A DNA stretch of 64,000 nt from Styela clava (lineage: Eukaryota; Chordata; Ascidiacea; Stolidobranchia; Styelidae): NCBI RefSeq assembly GCF_964204865.1, contig NC_135259.1, positions 5,466,974-5,530,973 on the forward strand. Direction: 5' to 3'. Positions 13,176-25,939 of the stretch are shown in pieces. Position 1 is the stretch's first letter; every line of letters begins with the position of its first letter. Under the pieces are notes generated by a model that saw nothing but the letters and a program-made list of their open reading frames with translations, searched no databases and was not told the DNA's origin. A program made the translations under genes and the position numbers.

Positions 13176-13443
13176 AACTATTCCACGAATGTTGTTCGTG
13201 CTACTGTAAAAATTTAAACTACAGTCTATTTTTGCATTGTGACATTCACATGAATTTTTTGTCAATCATACTATTTCGTGTAGTAGCTGTATTCAAGTGA
13301 TGAATTTGCAATACTTAACCATGGAACAATTGTTAATAAGCATAGATATAAAATAAGATAATAAAAAAGTTGTAAGTTCTTGAATTCAGTATTTGACATT
13401 GACTGAATATTCGAAAATAGTTTTTGTTTTGTATAATATAAAA

Positions 13444-13740
13444 CAGTGCTTCTCAAGCGGTGGGGCGCGCCCCGCAAGGGTAGAGTGAAGCTGAATAAAA
13501 ATAAATATATATTTGTTCGATTCGATATTGCCCGCCTCAATTGGATATTTACATTTTGAATCTGTTTTTTCATTAGTTCATTCCATCCACGTATTGTCAT
13601 TGTGTTTTTTGAACAAAACATACTTTCGCCTTACTATCTGTTGTTCGTAGCTTATTGTTAGCTAGTTAATTTTGAGGTGAGGCACGAGACTTGACAATCT
13701 CCAAAAAGGGGGCGCGGTGCAAAAAGTTCAAGAACCACTG
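13444..13740. mobile_element. Non-autonomous hAT element (MITE), 297 bp
   Basis: The ends are cagtgcttctcaa on the left and ttcaagaaccactg on the right, imperfect inverted repeats of the classical hAT CAGTG type. A perfect 8-bp target-site duplication, atataaaa, sits at 13436-13443 and 13741-13748. GC-rich subterminal sequence surrounds an AT-rich centre. It has no coding capacity. Related sequence lies in the plus CCP gene intron near 18875-19000 and at 38875-39085. Confidence 0.88.
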
Positions 13741-14432
13741 ATATAAAAAAAGCCTAACTATTTCCCAAAAACATAATTGATATGCAAAATGCAATTTATT
13801 TCAAAACATGCACAAAGTTTTTCAGTCTCCTACCACCTTTTTCAATATCACCATATAGTTGTGAAGTTATGAAAACGCAATTTGAAGTGGGTTCTGTAAT
13901 TCCAATGACTGATGCGAAGATCGGGCTGAATATGGTAAAAATTCCAACAAGTGACCCACTCGTATAAGGTTTGCAGTTCGATAATTTGGACTTTTGCAGC
14001 TTTAACGTTCACTTGAAGTATCGTAAACTTTCATTGCTTCTGTAGAACCAGTTACTGAACACTTATACATACAGATACTACCATATAAATTTAAATAGTT
14101 TCCCTCCTTTACTACGCGTTCACTCAATTATTTTTAATAAACAAACAAAAAAAAATTCGAATATATTTCATGATACAAAATATAAAACTCACAATGTCAC
14201 GATGACTATTGTGCACTTACTACTTATAATAAGATAAAAATACCCAAAACAAATCGGATTATGTACAAATAACATTTATTATATTAATGAATTCCTAAAC
14301 AACGTGAATGACATCAGAACGTAACATCGCGCCACGTTTAAAAGAAATAAAATCACGTTTGAAAAGAAAAAATAAATAATCGTCACTTGTTGTTCAATAT
14401 TATTGCTGTCACGATTAACGTGCCTCGAATAA

Positions 14433-14462
14433 ATCACGTGATCAGTGAAAAACATATAAAAG
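14433..14462 (+). promoter_or_regulatory. E-box palindrome and TATA box of plus CCP gene
   Basis: ATCACGTGAT, a perfect 10-bp palindrome with a CACGTG E-box, lies at 14433-14442. An ATATAAAAG TATA-like box follows at 14454-14462. The TATA box is about 135 nt upstream of the ATG at 14596, giving a predicted start site near 14490 and a 5' UTR of about 105 nt. Confidence 0.5.
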
Positions 14463-14595
14463 TCGGAACGGTTTGAATCAAAATCATATCGTCTTGATTC
14501 ATCAAGAAGATTGAACAAGGCAATTACAAATTATTGTTCGACCCTCTCCAAAACGAAACTGCTTGCATTTGAGGAAGCTCAGGAGGAAGAAGAAA

Positions 14596-17500
14596 ATGCG
14601 AAGATCTAATTCATTGCTGCTATTGTCAGTGGCAATGACTTGTCTACTGCAAGTCATTCGTGCTGATAGTAAGATATTTTATTTTAAATTATTTATAATT
14701 CAATGTGATATACATTCTTTAGTGTATTTGTGTTCTGACTGATTTACGGTTTGGGTTGAAAAACATCATGAATATAAGTTTAGTTTCAAACTGAACTGAA
14801 CAATTGAAATTAACTGGTATAAGCATATCGGGCCGTCTAACACACTTTTCAAACTATCATAGTACATTGATTTAATACTTTTATTTGTAACTTTCAGGCT
14901 GTTATCCGCCGAAAATTGAGCACGGTTACGCCACATCATCCGAGTTTCCAATATATGGTCGATACAGAATTGGAAGTGTCGTCTATTTCCAATGCAAAAG
15001 TGGTTACGAAATGAAAGGAGACAGAACTATCAGATGCAGATATGGAAATTCATGGGACGGACAAATTCCAAGATGTTACGCTAAAAAATCTGAAAGTATG
15101 TTAGCATTTTGATCTTTAGAACGCCAATTATTAAAGTAACTTAATGTACCCTCCGCCGCAACAAAATGTTTCTAAAAATCATTTATTTATTTTTAAGAAT
15201 ATTGCCAAAGTCCAAGTAGATTTTTCGGCGGTGAATATTATCCGGTTAAGCCTCAGTACCATTACAACGACAAGGTCCATTACCGATGTCCTGGGTATTC
15301 CTCAAAGTACATCTACTCAACATGTAGTATGGAGGGTAAATGGAAACAAGCTTCCAAATGCTACGGTAAGTTGCCAAATTGTATATAACTAATAGCAAAA
15401 TAGTTACGGGTGACCATAAAACATTTAATAATAAACCGAGTTGTTTTGTTGATTTTTATGTGTTATTTTTTTACATTGGAAACATTTTCTTAGAGGTATT
15501 AGTTGACATTTTGTTACCATTATAACTTATTAAAATATATCGTATAAACTGAACATTCTACCGCAGATTATTGCAAGAAACCAGAAATGAACTACGGATA
15601 CTACGAACCAATGAAACAGTACTATTATCATGGCGATAGTATTAAATATTCTTGCAATGATAAATATTATAAATATTATGAAGGAGAAAAATATGAAATG
15701 TCAACTTGTGGTGAAGATGGCTATTGGGATAAAAAGAAACCAATGTGTAAAAGTATGTTATTTTTCAAACTTCTCGAAATCTCGTGAATCTGGCACTTTT
15801 ATAATTTTATTATGTTTTAAATATCCTGTTTGTATTCGTAGAATATTGTGAAGTTCCCGATTATAAAATGTTTCATCATCAACCGTACGGACGATCACGT
15901 TATGAACATGGCGAGAAGATGCAATATTACTGCGAAGAAGATTATTACAAACCTTCTAAATATAATTATTATGAATCAGAATGCATGTCCGATGGAAAAT
16001 GGAATCGATCTCCATACAAATGTGAAAGTAAGACTAAGAATAATAAATTTCGAACGATTGTATAAATTTGCGGAAACATCTATATGAAATGCTAGATCAA
16101 CATGTATTTAGATATTCAGTGATATCCACGTTACAACCTATGAATTTGATGCAATCATTTATACATGAAGGGAATCTTTCTTTGCTATTAACGATATCCT
16201 ATTTATATGACAGGGCGATGCACAGCTCCAGATTACGACGACTATTACCATATGCCATATTCTAAAGAAGTTTATGGGTATGGAGACAAAATGATGTATT
16301 CATGCAAAGACGGATACTACAAACCTTCCGATTATGATTATTCATATGCGATGTGTAAATCCGATGGAAATTGGGACAAGAAGCCTTACAAATGCATGAG
16401 TAAGTTCACTGATAATAACTCGTAAGAATTAGGAGGATTTGGAAAATAAAACGAATTCGGTATAAGTTAATCAAGAAAAAGTTTGAATATATGTAATTTG
16501 TAGATTGAAAATGATTTGTATTCGTAATAATATGAAAAGTACCTGACAAATGTATCAACTCTTCTAGAATACTGCAGAGCACATAAAATGCAATACGGTA
16601 AATATCAGCCAATGAAAGATATGTACAAATATGGAGATAAAATGTATTACGAATGTGATTCCGGATACGACATTTATTACAAAGAAGAAAAATACGAATA
16701 TAATACTTGTAATAAACATGGAATGTGGGATCGCATGACTCCGATGTGTAAAAGTGAGTAGTTCGAATTTTGTAAAATACCAACATACTAAGTATGTTTA
16801 AAATGTAACAAACTAACTGGTGTTTTCAGAATATTGCAAGGCACCACAAATAAGCTATGGATCATACAGTCCTAAGTCCAAATCCGGAAAATACAACGTT
16901 GGTGACCGTATGTACTACAGTTGTAAGGACGGGTATAAACTGTTTTATGGAGAAGAATGGTACGAGTACAATACATGCCAAAAGGGAGGGAAATGGCTTT
17001 ACAAAGAACCATCATGCAGAAGTGCTGAAAGTACGATTTATTTTTTGAACTACTAAAAATATGAATTATGAATTACATCTCATTCAAGATTGGAAAACCA
17101 TTCAAAGAATTTGAGCGAAATATTTATGATATACTAAGTCAGTATTTAATTGACACAGAACACTGCGAAATTTATTGGAGGCTTGGGCTTTATAATTTAT
17201 TTAATGATAAATATTTGACAGTTACAATGTTGTAGAGAAATTCAAGACGTTTTAAACTAATCTATTCTGTTTTAATCTACTCTTTGACGTGTTTCTTCAA
17301 ATAGGGAATAACGATTATCAAATTTTGTAAACTAAAATCAGATCTTTTTTGCCTCGTTTTATAAGACAGATATACAAGTATATAATATTATTATTTCACA
17401 TTGATATCAACTTCCATTTTTATCATTTAGAATATTGTGATTCACCTCATATGCCACATGGAAGTTATTCTCCACAGAAGAGCAGATATTCATACAATGA

Positions 17501-20500
17501 TAAAGTATATTACCAATGTAAAGATGGATACAAGCTTCACTATGATTCAGACTGGTTTGAATACAGCACTTGCATGAAAAATGGAAAATGGGATTTTAGA
17601 GCTCCAAGTTGTATGGACAAAAAAATGTGTAAGTAGCATTTCATCGACTATGCAAAGTGATAGAGTTGAAGAATATTGCCCTGGGAAGTAGAATCACATA
17701 CGAGTTACTAATAAGAAATGATCAGTCTATATTATATTTGGACACGTACTGGACATAACGATCGTTTCAATATTATGTTGTTCTTGTTGTTCTTCTTTGT
17801 ATCGTTTTGAAGAAATCACTTTTCTCTTTGATTACTGGACCAATTGCTTTAAAATAGTGGTTTTTTAGTGGTGAAAGATGGAATTTTCTCCAGAAGGCTA
17901 TTGCTTTTATTTTTTGCTATGGCGTCATTAAAAATATGTGGCGCTACGTGTTCATATATTTGAGCATAGCTCTCTTGTTTCTTTATAGAGTAAAAAATGG
18001 AGATAAAAGTCCGAAATTATTGATCCACAGTTTCTAATCAACATATTTCTAACATTTACAATATTAAAATTTTTACACGTTTTTTTTTTCAAAGTTTTCA
18101 GCACGCAATTAATTATAAAAAAGGATTGTTAATTATTCCCCTAGATTGATTTGTATTTAAAATAAGTATATATTATGTTGATATTTGTAGACTACTGCAA
18201 GCAGCCGTACATCAACCATGGATCTTATTCACCTATGAAGAAAATGTATAGCAAAGGAGATCGCATTTACTACAGTTGCAAAGATGGATACAAGAAATAT
18301 TACGATGAAGACTGGTTTGAATACAGCACATGCAATGAAGATGGAAACTGGGATTACAACCCACCTAAATGCAAGGCAGTACATGAGAGTAAGAATTTTT
18401 TTAATACAATTAATATAAGATTTGGTGGTCAATGCAAAATCGGCAATATTTCCGTTTATCCAAACAATAAACTAAAGCAAAAAAACTATTTTCCAATCAA
18501 ATGTTTCATGTTACAAAATTTATTTTAAGAATATTGTTATCACGAGGAATACATGCATGGAGATTATCATCCAAAGATGAAGAGATACAGTGTTGGAGAT
18601 CGTATTTATTACGACTGTCACAAAGGATACAGAATGAAATATGACGAAGACTGGTATGAATATAGAACTTGTGGAAAAGATGGACGTTGGGATTACAAAT
18701 CACCAAGATGTATGAAAGTACACAGTTACACACGTAAGTAAATGATCTTCATGAGTAAAATGTTATATTACACACGCCACAGGAAAATCATTGGAAATTT
18801 AGATTTAAGCCTCGTGAAAAATGGGAATATGCCAGATTATTGAACAATGATTATATCGCAGGATGATTCAAACACAGTGGCCCAGAAGAGTGGGCGTTGG
18901 CAAAGGGGCGTGAAGTTAATTAAAAATAAAATTATTTGTTAGAGTTGATTGTACCTTCCTCGTTTTCGATATTAACATTTATTTATTTTGGATATTTACG
19001 TAATACAGATACATATACAGATAAAATCTCGCCGATTGGAAATATATTTTTCTCGTCGGGATAAAATACAAAAATCTATTAGTTCCAAATAAATACCCTA
19101 AAATCTTTTTCGGAATTGTTATCTAATTAAAAAAATTATTGACATGTTACACTATAAAAACCATTTCTAACGTATCGCTTATTTAGGATACTGCCACGCG
19201 CCATATTTCATGCATGGAAATCTGCGTCCAATGAAGAATGCTTACAGTCACGGAGAGAAAGTATACTACTATTGTAAAGATGGATACATGACATATTACA
19301 AAAACAAAGAATACAAATACAGCACTTGTAATTATGATGGAACCTGGGATAATCCTGCACCAATGTGCAAATCTATGTATAAAAGTAAGGCTATATATTG
19401 ATTATATAATTGAAATTGAACTGTACTACTTGATTTGTTTTTCATTCTCGTATTTATGTTCTCATATTTTGTGTTTAGACTACTGTTACGCTCCTCAAAT
19501 GAAACATGGATCTTATTATCCCACAATGAAAATGTACAACTCTGGAGACAGGTTGAGATATAAATGTGATTATGGATACAACATATATTATGAAAACGAG
19601 AGATATGAATATACCACTTGTATGCGAGATGGAAATTGGGACAGAAAACACCCAATGTGTAAAAGCAACAAAATGTGTAAGATATCCATCTAATTTATAA
19701 AAATAATTAGAATAAAATCAATTTAAAAAACGTTTAAATTTTAATAATAAATAATCTAAAACATAGATCACTAATTTTATTAGCAGAGATGATTTTTTAC
19801 TCAATATTTTATTTATTCAAATTTCAGTCATAACATTTTCTACGAGATGAAAAGCTTTACATGTTCTTTCTAAAACTTTTCAGATTATTGCGACAAACCA
19901 ATGATACAATACGGTATGTATAAACCAATGAAACGAATGTACAATCCTGGTGATAGAATGTATTATTCATGTAAACAAGGATACCAACTCAAATATGGAA
20001 AAGATTGGTTTGAATACAACACATGTAACGATGATGGAAAATGGAGATACAAAGCACCAGATTGCATGAAGACACAAAAAAGTAAGACTTATTAGTTATA
20101 GGTTGATTAAGCATAAATTGATATTGATTATCCATAAAGATCTCAGAGTGTAGAGATATTTAAAATTATGGAACATTTAAACATTTTTTTTTTAAGAACT
20201 TTAACAAATTGATAACGTGATTATTTCAGTCAAATGCAGAATCCAATAAAAAAAAGCTGTAACCTGTAATAGAAAAAACATTTTTATTCAGCGTTTAGAT
20301 TGTTTTCATTAACTTCAAGTAATATCAATATTCTTTTCACAGAATATTGTGACTCTCCTAAGATCAAACATGGTGAATACAATCCCATCAAACATTATTA
20401 TTCATACGGAGATAAAGTTTATTACAAATGTCACAGAGGGTACAAACTATATTATGACAATGATTGGTTTGAATACAGCACTTGTAAGGAAGGGGGATAT

Positions 20501-22985
20501 TGGTATCCAAAAGAACCAATGTGTAAAGAAGAAAAGATGAGTGAGTATTGAAAATATGACTTGTTGATCATAAATCGATCAAAATCGAACTATAAGATAC
20601 CATCCGTCTGGCGTTGACAATAACGCATTTCTGAATTCGATTAGTTTTGGGTAGCTAAATTAAAAGTGAAGATTTCAATATTAGAAAAATGTATTCTAAT
20701 AAATATACCTAATAAATAATAACAACAAGGTCAAAACACTAACTATTTAGCCAAAATTAAACAATATAAATTTTCGACTTCAGAATATTGCTACCCACCC
20801 GATTATCACCACGGATCGTATTATCCAAAAATGCGAATGTATAGTCACGGTGAAAGAATGTATTACAAATGTGACTACGGATATAAAATGTATTATCATG
20901 ACGAAGAATACGAATATAACACTTGTATGGATGGAAAATGGAAGAAAAAAGCACCAAAGTGCATGGACATGAGAAAAAGTACGTCCAACAACTTACAATC
21001 TTTTAAGGCAAATAATGAGAAAGTTGTTGAAGATCGGGAATTTACTGTACATACCGGCATATTTGTTTGTATTTTACTCATTTTTAAACACGTGTCAAAA
21101 TCTTCTTCATGATAATATACATTATCTTCTGGTTTTCAACAGAATATTGCCAGATGCCATATATCATGCATGGTTCATACCAACCAATGAGAAAAATGTT
21201 CAGTTATGGAGACAGAGTCTGGTATTCATGCAAAAGTGGTTACTACATGAAATATGATGGAGATAGATATGAATATAGTTCATGCATGTCGAATGGAAAT
21301 TGGGATAAAAAAGCTCCAAAATGCATGAAACGCGATATGAGTAAGTTTTCAACATAAATTGATTTTGGTATAAATTATCGATTAGACTCATCCTAATAAT
21401 TTATTTCCTTTACTACAGAATACTGCATGGCTCCTTATATGAAACACGGTGAATATTATCCCATGAAATCACGATACAACGTTGGTGACAAGTTGTATTA
21501 CAACTGCAAGTCTGGTTATGGTATGAGATATCATGAAAATAATTATCAATATTCCACCTGCAAATCTGATGGAAACTGGGATAACAAACATCCGATGTGT
21601 ATGGATATGAAGAAAAGTATGTTGTTTTACGATTCAAAATCTTCAGATTGAAAATTCAAAACATCATTATCATAAATGATAATGCCAATTTTATAATTTA
21701 AAATATGTCACTGAAGTTGAGTGTTTGTTCGTTCTAACATTTAATTTTCAAACACATTATTTTTGGAGATTTGGAAAAATTATCAAAAAATATTCTTTAT
21801 ATCAACTTTTTTTTCTACATTTGTAGAATACTGTTCTGCTCCGAAGGTTGATCATGCTGACTATTCTCCAATGAAAGCTTATTACAAGTACGCTGATCGG
21901 GTCTATATATCTTGTCACTATGGATATTACAGATCATATTCAGGTTATCAAATGGAATATAGCTCATGTAAAGAAAATGGAAAATGGGATGTTATTCCAA
22001 CCTGCAAAACTATGGCAAAAAGTAAGTCCAGTAATATATTACCTCAGTTGATGCAAATTAATAAAGCAAGCAATGTTCTTTGCTGTATTTTCAGTTTTTT
22101 AAAAATAGCGTATTTTAGTCATACGTGTTGCTAATACTTTAAAACAAAAAATTTAAAACATTTTTTGTTTTATTTACTTATTAAACTTTATAAACTAATA
22201 AACAACATCACGATTGTTGAAGTTTGATAAAACTCATATATCTTCCGTGTATTCAGAATATTGCAAAGCACCCGAACGTTCACACTATCATCATAAATCA
22301 TATGCAAAGAAACAATATATGGAAGGAGAATGGATCAAATATGAATGTGATCACGGATATTATCGACCTTCTAATATGAAATACAATTATGCCATATGTA
22401 AGAAAGATGGAACATGGACTGCTTCACCTTACAAGTGCAATAGTAAGTATTACTTAACAAAATATTAATCATTAGTCTTTATGTATATCTTATGGGTTTT
22501 CAAATAATAAATTGTTGAATTCTAGGATATTGTATGTCGAATGATATGCGGTATGGATCTTATGAGCCCATGAAGAAATACTACGAACATGGAGAAAGAG
22601 TTTCATATAAATGTTATACTGGATATTACATGAAATATCAGAAGCAAAGATATCAGTACAGAACATGTCAGAATGACGGAGAGTGGGATTATTCTGCCCC
22701 GATGTGCATGAGTGGGTAAACTTTACTCAGTCTATGTTTGAAGAAGCTAAATTATTTTTGATACTCTATTCACTTCATGGTGTATTTTCTTGTTTATAAT
22801 TTATAACGGAGGCCGTACTTTAGATATTTAAGTTTAAATACCCGAATAAATGTCTGCAGTTGTCTTACGTACCTCGTTGTTTAATAAAAATATTTCTTTA
22901 AATCATTTGTTTTCAAACGATTAAATAAATAGTAACTTCGAATACCTTTTCACGTTTGTTTTTTATTTCAGATAACCGTTACTAG
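14596..22985 (+). CDS. Secreted tyrosine-rich 20-CCP (sushi) protein
   Basis: Predicted 1,315-aa secreted protein. Coding exons: 14596-14668 (signal peptide, MRRSNSLLLLSVAMTC), 14898-15095, 15198-15365, 15567-15752, 15842-16027, 16214-16399, 16568-16753, 16830-17030, 17431-17628, 18191-18388, 18530-18733, 19187-19384, 19479-19676, 19884-20081, 20343-20540, 20784-20978, 21143-21340, 21419-21616, 21827-22021, 22257-22442, 22526-22711, 22972-22985. Exons 2-21 each encode one CCP with four Cys and a Trp, and all junctions are phase 1. Most donors read A|GTAAG or A|GTATG and acceptors are followed by AATA(T/C)TG, so domains typically start K-Y-C. CCP1 is canonical and CCP2 is short (56 codons). 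From exon 8 most exons are 195-204 nt, with a charged C-terminal linker. Domains are strikingly rich in Tyr, Lys, Asp and Met, with repeated 'CKDGYK' and 'WFEYSTC' motifs. No transmembrane segment is seen. Ligand and role are unknown. Confidence 0.88.
18868..19010. mobile_element. hAT-MITE fragment in a CCP gene intron
   Basis: This intronic stretch contains 'gtgggcgttggcaaaggggc', then 'gaagttaattaaaaataaaa', then a 'tttgttagagttga' stretch. It matches the internal order of the 13444-13740 element and the 38875-39085 copy. Termini are not intact. Confidence 0.45.
22845..22850 (+). terminator. Alternative poly(A) signal after CCP exon 21
   Basis: AATAAA, followed by a GT-rich stretch (tgtctgcagttgtc), lies about 125 nt beyond an in-frame TAA at 22717-22719. 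That TAA is reached if the exon 21 donor is not used. Unspliced transcripts would end Ser-Gly-stop instead of splicing to the last exon. Confidence 0.45.
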
Positions 22986-23096
22986 ATACGTTAAAGACAC
23001 TCAAGATTGGAGATAACACAACTTTACAATGCTTTGTAATTAATTTGATGACATTATTGCAATGTATAACATAACGTGATAATGTTAATTGTAAGC

Positions 23097-23102
23097 AATA
23101 AA
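23097..23102 (+). terminator. Poly(A) signal of plus CCP gene
   Basis: AATAAA about 110 nt after the TAG stop at 22983-22985, followed by a T/GT-rich stretch. This suits the isoform that splices from 22711 to the terminal exon at 22972. Confidence 0.6.
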
Positions 23103-23204
23103 CAAATTTTCAGCATCTCATTGTTTGATTTTGACAATATATATGTGTCAGATTTTAATGTTTGAAAACTTAGCAATATTTCGGGAAACAAATATTGTCC
23201 AAAT

Positions 23205-23365
23205 CAGGCGAATTCATCCGCCCTTGAGAAACGGAATATGCGGCAGGCTAACAGAGTTAAATAACTTTCAATCGAAATAATATGAATTGAAGCACATGTT
23301 TGAGCAAAATTACATAACATTCCATGACAGCGGCAACGTTATATTGGGATTTTTGTTTTGCATCG
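23205..23365. repeat. Dispersed repeat, copy 3
   Basis: A diverged relative of the 11640 and 13010 copies: 'cggaatatgcggcaggctaa', then 'aataactttcaatcgaaata', then an 'aattacataacattccatga' stretch. It lies just past the 3' end of the plus-strand CCP gene. Confidence 0.45.
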
Positions 23366-25925
23366 ACTTCCACAGGGAATCATTTTCTGAGTCACTTGAA
23401 GCCATTATCGAATTTAATATATATATACCACACTTTGCAATGCGTTGGCAGGACACTTTTAGTTGATGCTGCGCTTGTACTTAACAATGACACAACACGA
23501 AATGCAACACAATTTCAAAACATGTAATAATTGAAATTGCAACTTGAACATTCTTGAATATTTTAAAAGAATAATTCAACTCTAGTCGATTTGTCCTTTT
23601 TATGAGGAGCAATTTACGCTAAACATAAAACAATGGTGCAACGATACACAGACATATCTTGATATAACAAAAAACCTATGAGAATAAATGCGAATCTGAT
23701 GCACCGCGAAGGTAGGACATCAGTAGGGCTACCTGCTCGTTAGGATAAAAAGTTTTCTCTTTCAATTATGATAGATTAGCTTTTTGGTGGAATATCGTGC
23801 ACCATATGATTCAGAGGCAAGATTAAAAAAATTAAAATCAGATCTTTGAGTATAGAAAATGTGAAATTGATCGGTTCTTCTGTAGTATAGAAAAGCTATT
23901 TCTACCTAACAACAACAAGACTGACAGCAACATCAAGAATTCAACAAAACGATCTATAGGTAAACTTCGTGTCTAATAATACCAGAGCAATCTCAATAAA
24001 AACCTAATTGTTTGCTATAATATAAATAGCAATGTAATTTCGCTCGGAGTTCGAAGGAAAAAAACATATTGTTGACTGAACCGGACAATACAAGTTTGAA
24101 CTAAACTGAATTATTTACACTGAATGCGAATCAGATCAACCTATGACGATGTCTTCTCAATCACGCGCACACAAGCAAGCTATAATCTAATCTTTTGACG
24201 GTGGTTTGGGATTCATGTTACTCAGTAGTTGGATATATATGCTGCAATTAATACATTACAGAAAGTAAAAATTTGAACAAAAGTCTGCTTAGAGTCTCCA
24301 CGAATACATGGAAATTCATGTTCTTTTATACGCGAATCGCGAAGGATGGAATCTCAATTTGCATAATAAACTCAAGTTTCTTCCTCATTCCCGCAGTATT
24401 CGTTTGAATGAATTGAATAATAATTTTCTTCGAGATAACAATATCATTTTAATTGAATACCGACGTTATTCTAGTTCGAAAGACTTTTGATGGCCATTTA
24501 TGTCAATACCTTAGTCTCGTGGTTTCGGACAACCAACGAACTTTTATTTTCTCAAAATACATGAAGTGTTCATAGGGGTCGATAAACTGTTGTTGTTGTT
24601 TGGTTGATGCACGCAATTCAATTGGCCTACCGACTTCAAACTTTCAGTACTTATAGAAGGAAGAAGTCGACAAAATAGTATTAATTTTTTTCACATACGA
24701 TATTTCACACTAACACTTGCGGTTTCATTTTGAGATCTTGGGAACACTTTTTATTTCGTTAAGTTCGACCGTCTTCGTCAAGCTAGTCAGATGTTTCTGT
24801 AAGCGATCTCGTTGCTCTTTATTACTAGTTATTGTTACCGTGGTGCATGCGACAGTCTTTTTTAACAGTCTTATTTGTCAAATTCAGATTCCAAGATTGT
24901 CACGATCACGATATTCAGATATATGAAACAAACACACCATTTGTTTGTGACACGAGGTCGCTCGGGAATACGGCGTTAAAAATGGGTTTATTTTATCCGC
25001 TCTTTGATGACGACATGTGACTTTCGTTCCCATATATTTGAGCATTGCTCTTTTGTTACTATATCACCCTTATTCTTATCTCACACAGAAGCATGGTCGT
25101 ATGCATTGCTCCATTTTCGCGGTTTCGCGTGTTATTTGTCAGTTTCCAGTTGTGTTTCCAAAAATTAGTTGTGAATGAAGTATTTTAATTGTCATTATGT
25201 CTTGCGTAATTCGATTATGAAATTATGTTTGTTGTGATTTGTATTCATTTTTTTTCGGTCAGTGAACGCGTTTATTACGTTATAAACTTATTTTTAGGTT
25301 TTGTTCACTTTCCAGATTCTTCGCCTTTCTTTTTTTTTGTGTATTGTTTCATTTTTTGCGAATGAATCAAAATAAAATATATCCATCTCTTTATCTTTAG
25401 TTTAGGTGCAATAAATAAAAATTAGTTCCGGAAAACTGCGATTGATTAGGCTAAAATGAGCTTTCAGTACCTGTAATCGGCACGTGGTTGTATATTTTAA
25501 TAAAAATGTGAGTTTTGAGCATGTACATCGGAAACGTAAATTAGCCTGTCTGGTAAGCCTATCCACTGAGCTACACCTATCAAAATTGAGACTTCAGCTC
25601 AACTCGGTTCCGCTTAATTTACTTTTTCCAACTTCCCTATTTCAACATTCTGGCTGTCTACAACCATATTCAACTATGGTTCCAAGAAAGGCGATTTTCT
25701 TCCCTGTGACAACAATCATTGGAACAAGAATACAGTACTGTATCGGTAATTTAGAAAAACTATACACACGATAAGTCTAGTTCGTATTCGTCATTTCGTA
25801 TTCAAAAATAATATTTCAATTCAAAATTTTTGACTCTTTGCACCAGCATAAACTTTCGTACTTCGTAGTAGTCAAAGTGACTATAACACAAGTGAGGACA
25901 ACCATTGGTAACGTTATAAGCGCTT

Positions 25926-25939
25926 GTGTGACGTCACAC
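25926..25939. promoter_or_regulatory. CRE/ATF-type palindrome
   Basis: GTGTGACGTCACAC is a perfect 14-bp palindrome containing the consensus CRE octamer TGACGTCA. No nearby start codon with a supported gene was found, so its target, if any, is unknown. Confidence 0.35.

Larger units (their letters stand above)
9730..14440. other. Intergenic region between divergent CCP genes
   Basis: About 4.9 kb separates the two start codons. No open frame here has domain support. The interval holds two copies of a diverged dispersed repeat (about 11640-11830 and 13010-13175) and one complete hAT MITE (13444-13740). It is the shared upstream region of both CCP genes and so the likely site of any common control. 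Confidence 0.6.

Noticed and set aside
16406..16786. Cys/Tyr/His-rich antisense frames opposite the plus CCP exons (also 18506, 19332, 21413)
   Set aside because: They mirror the CCP exons; they change frame at each intron and have no signal peptide or domain.
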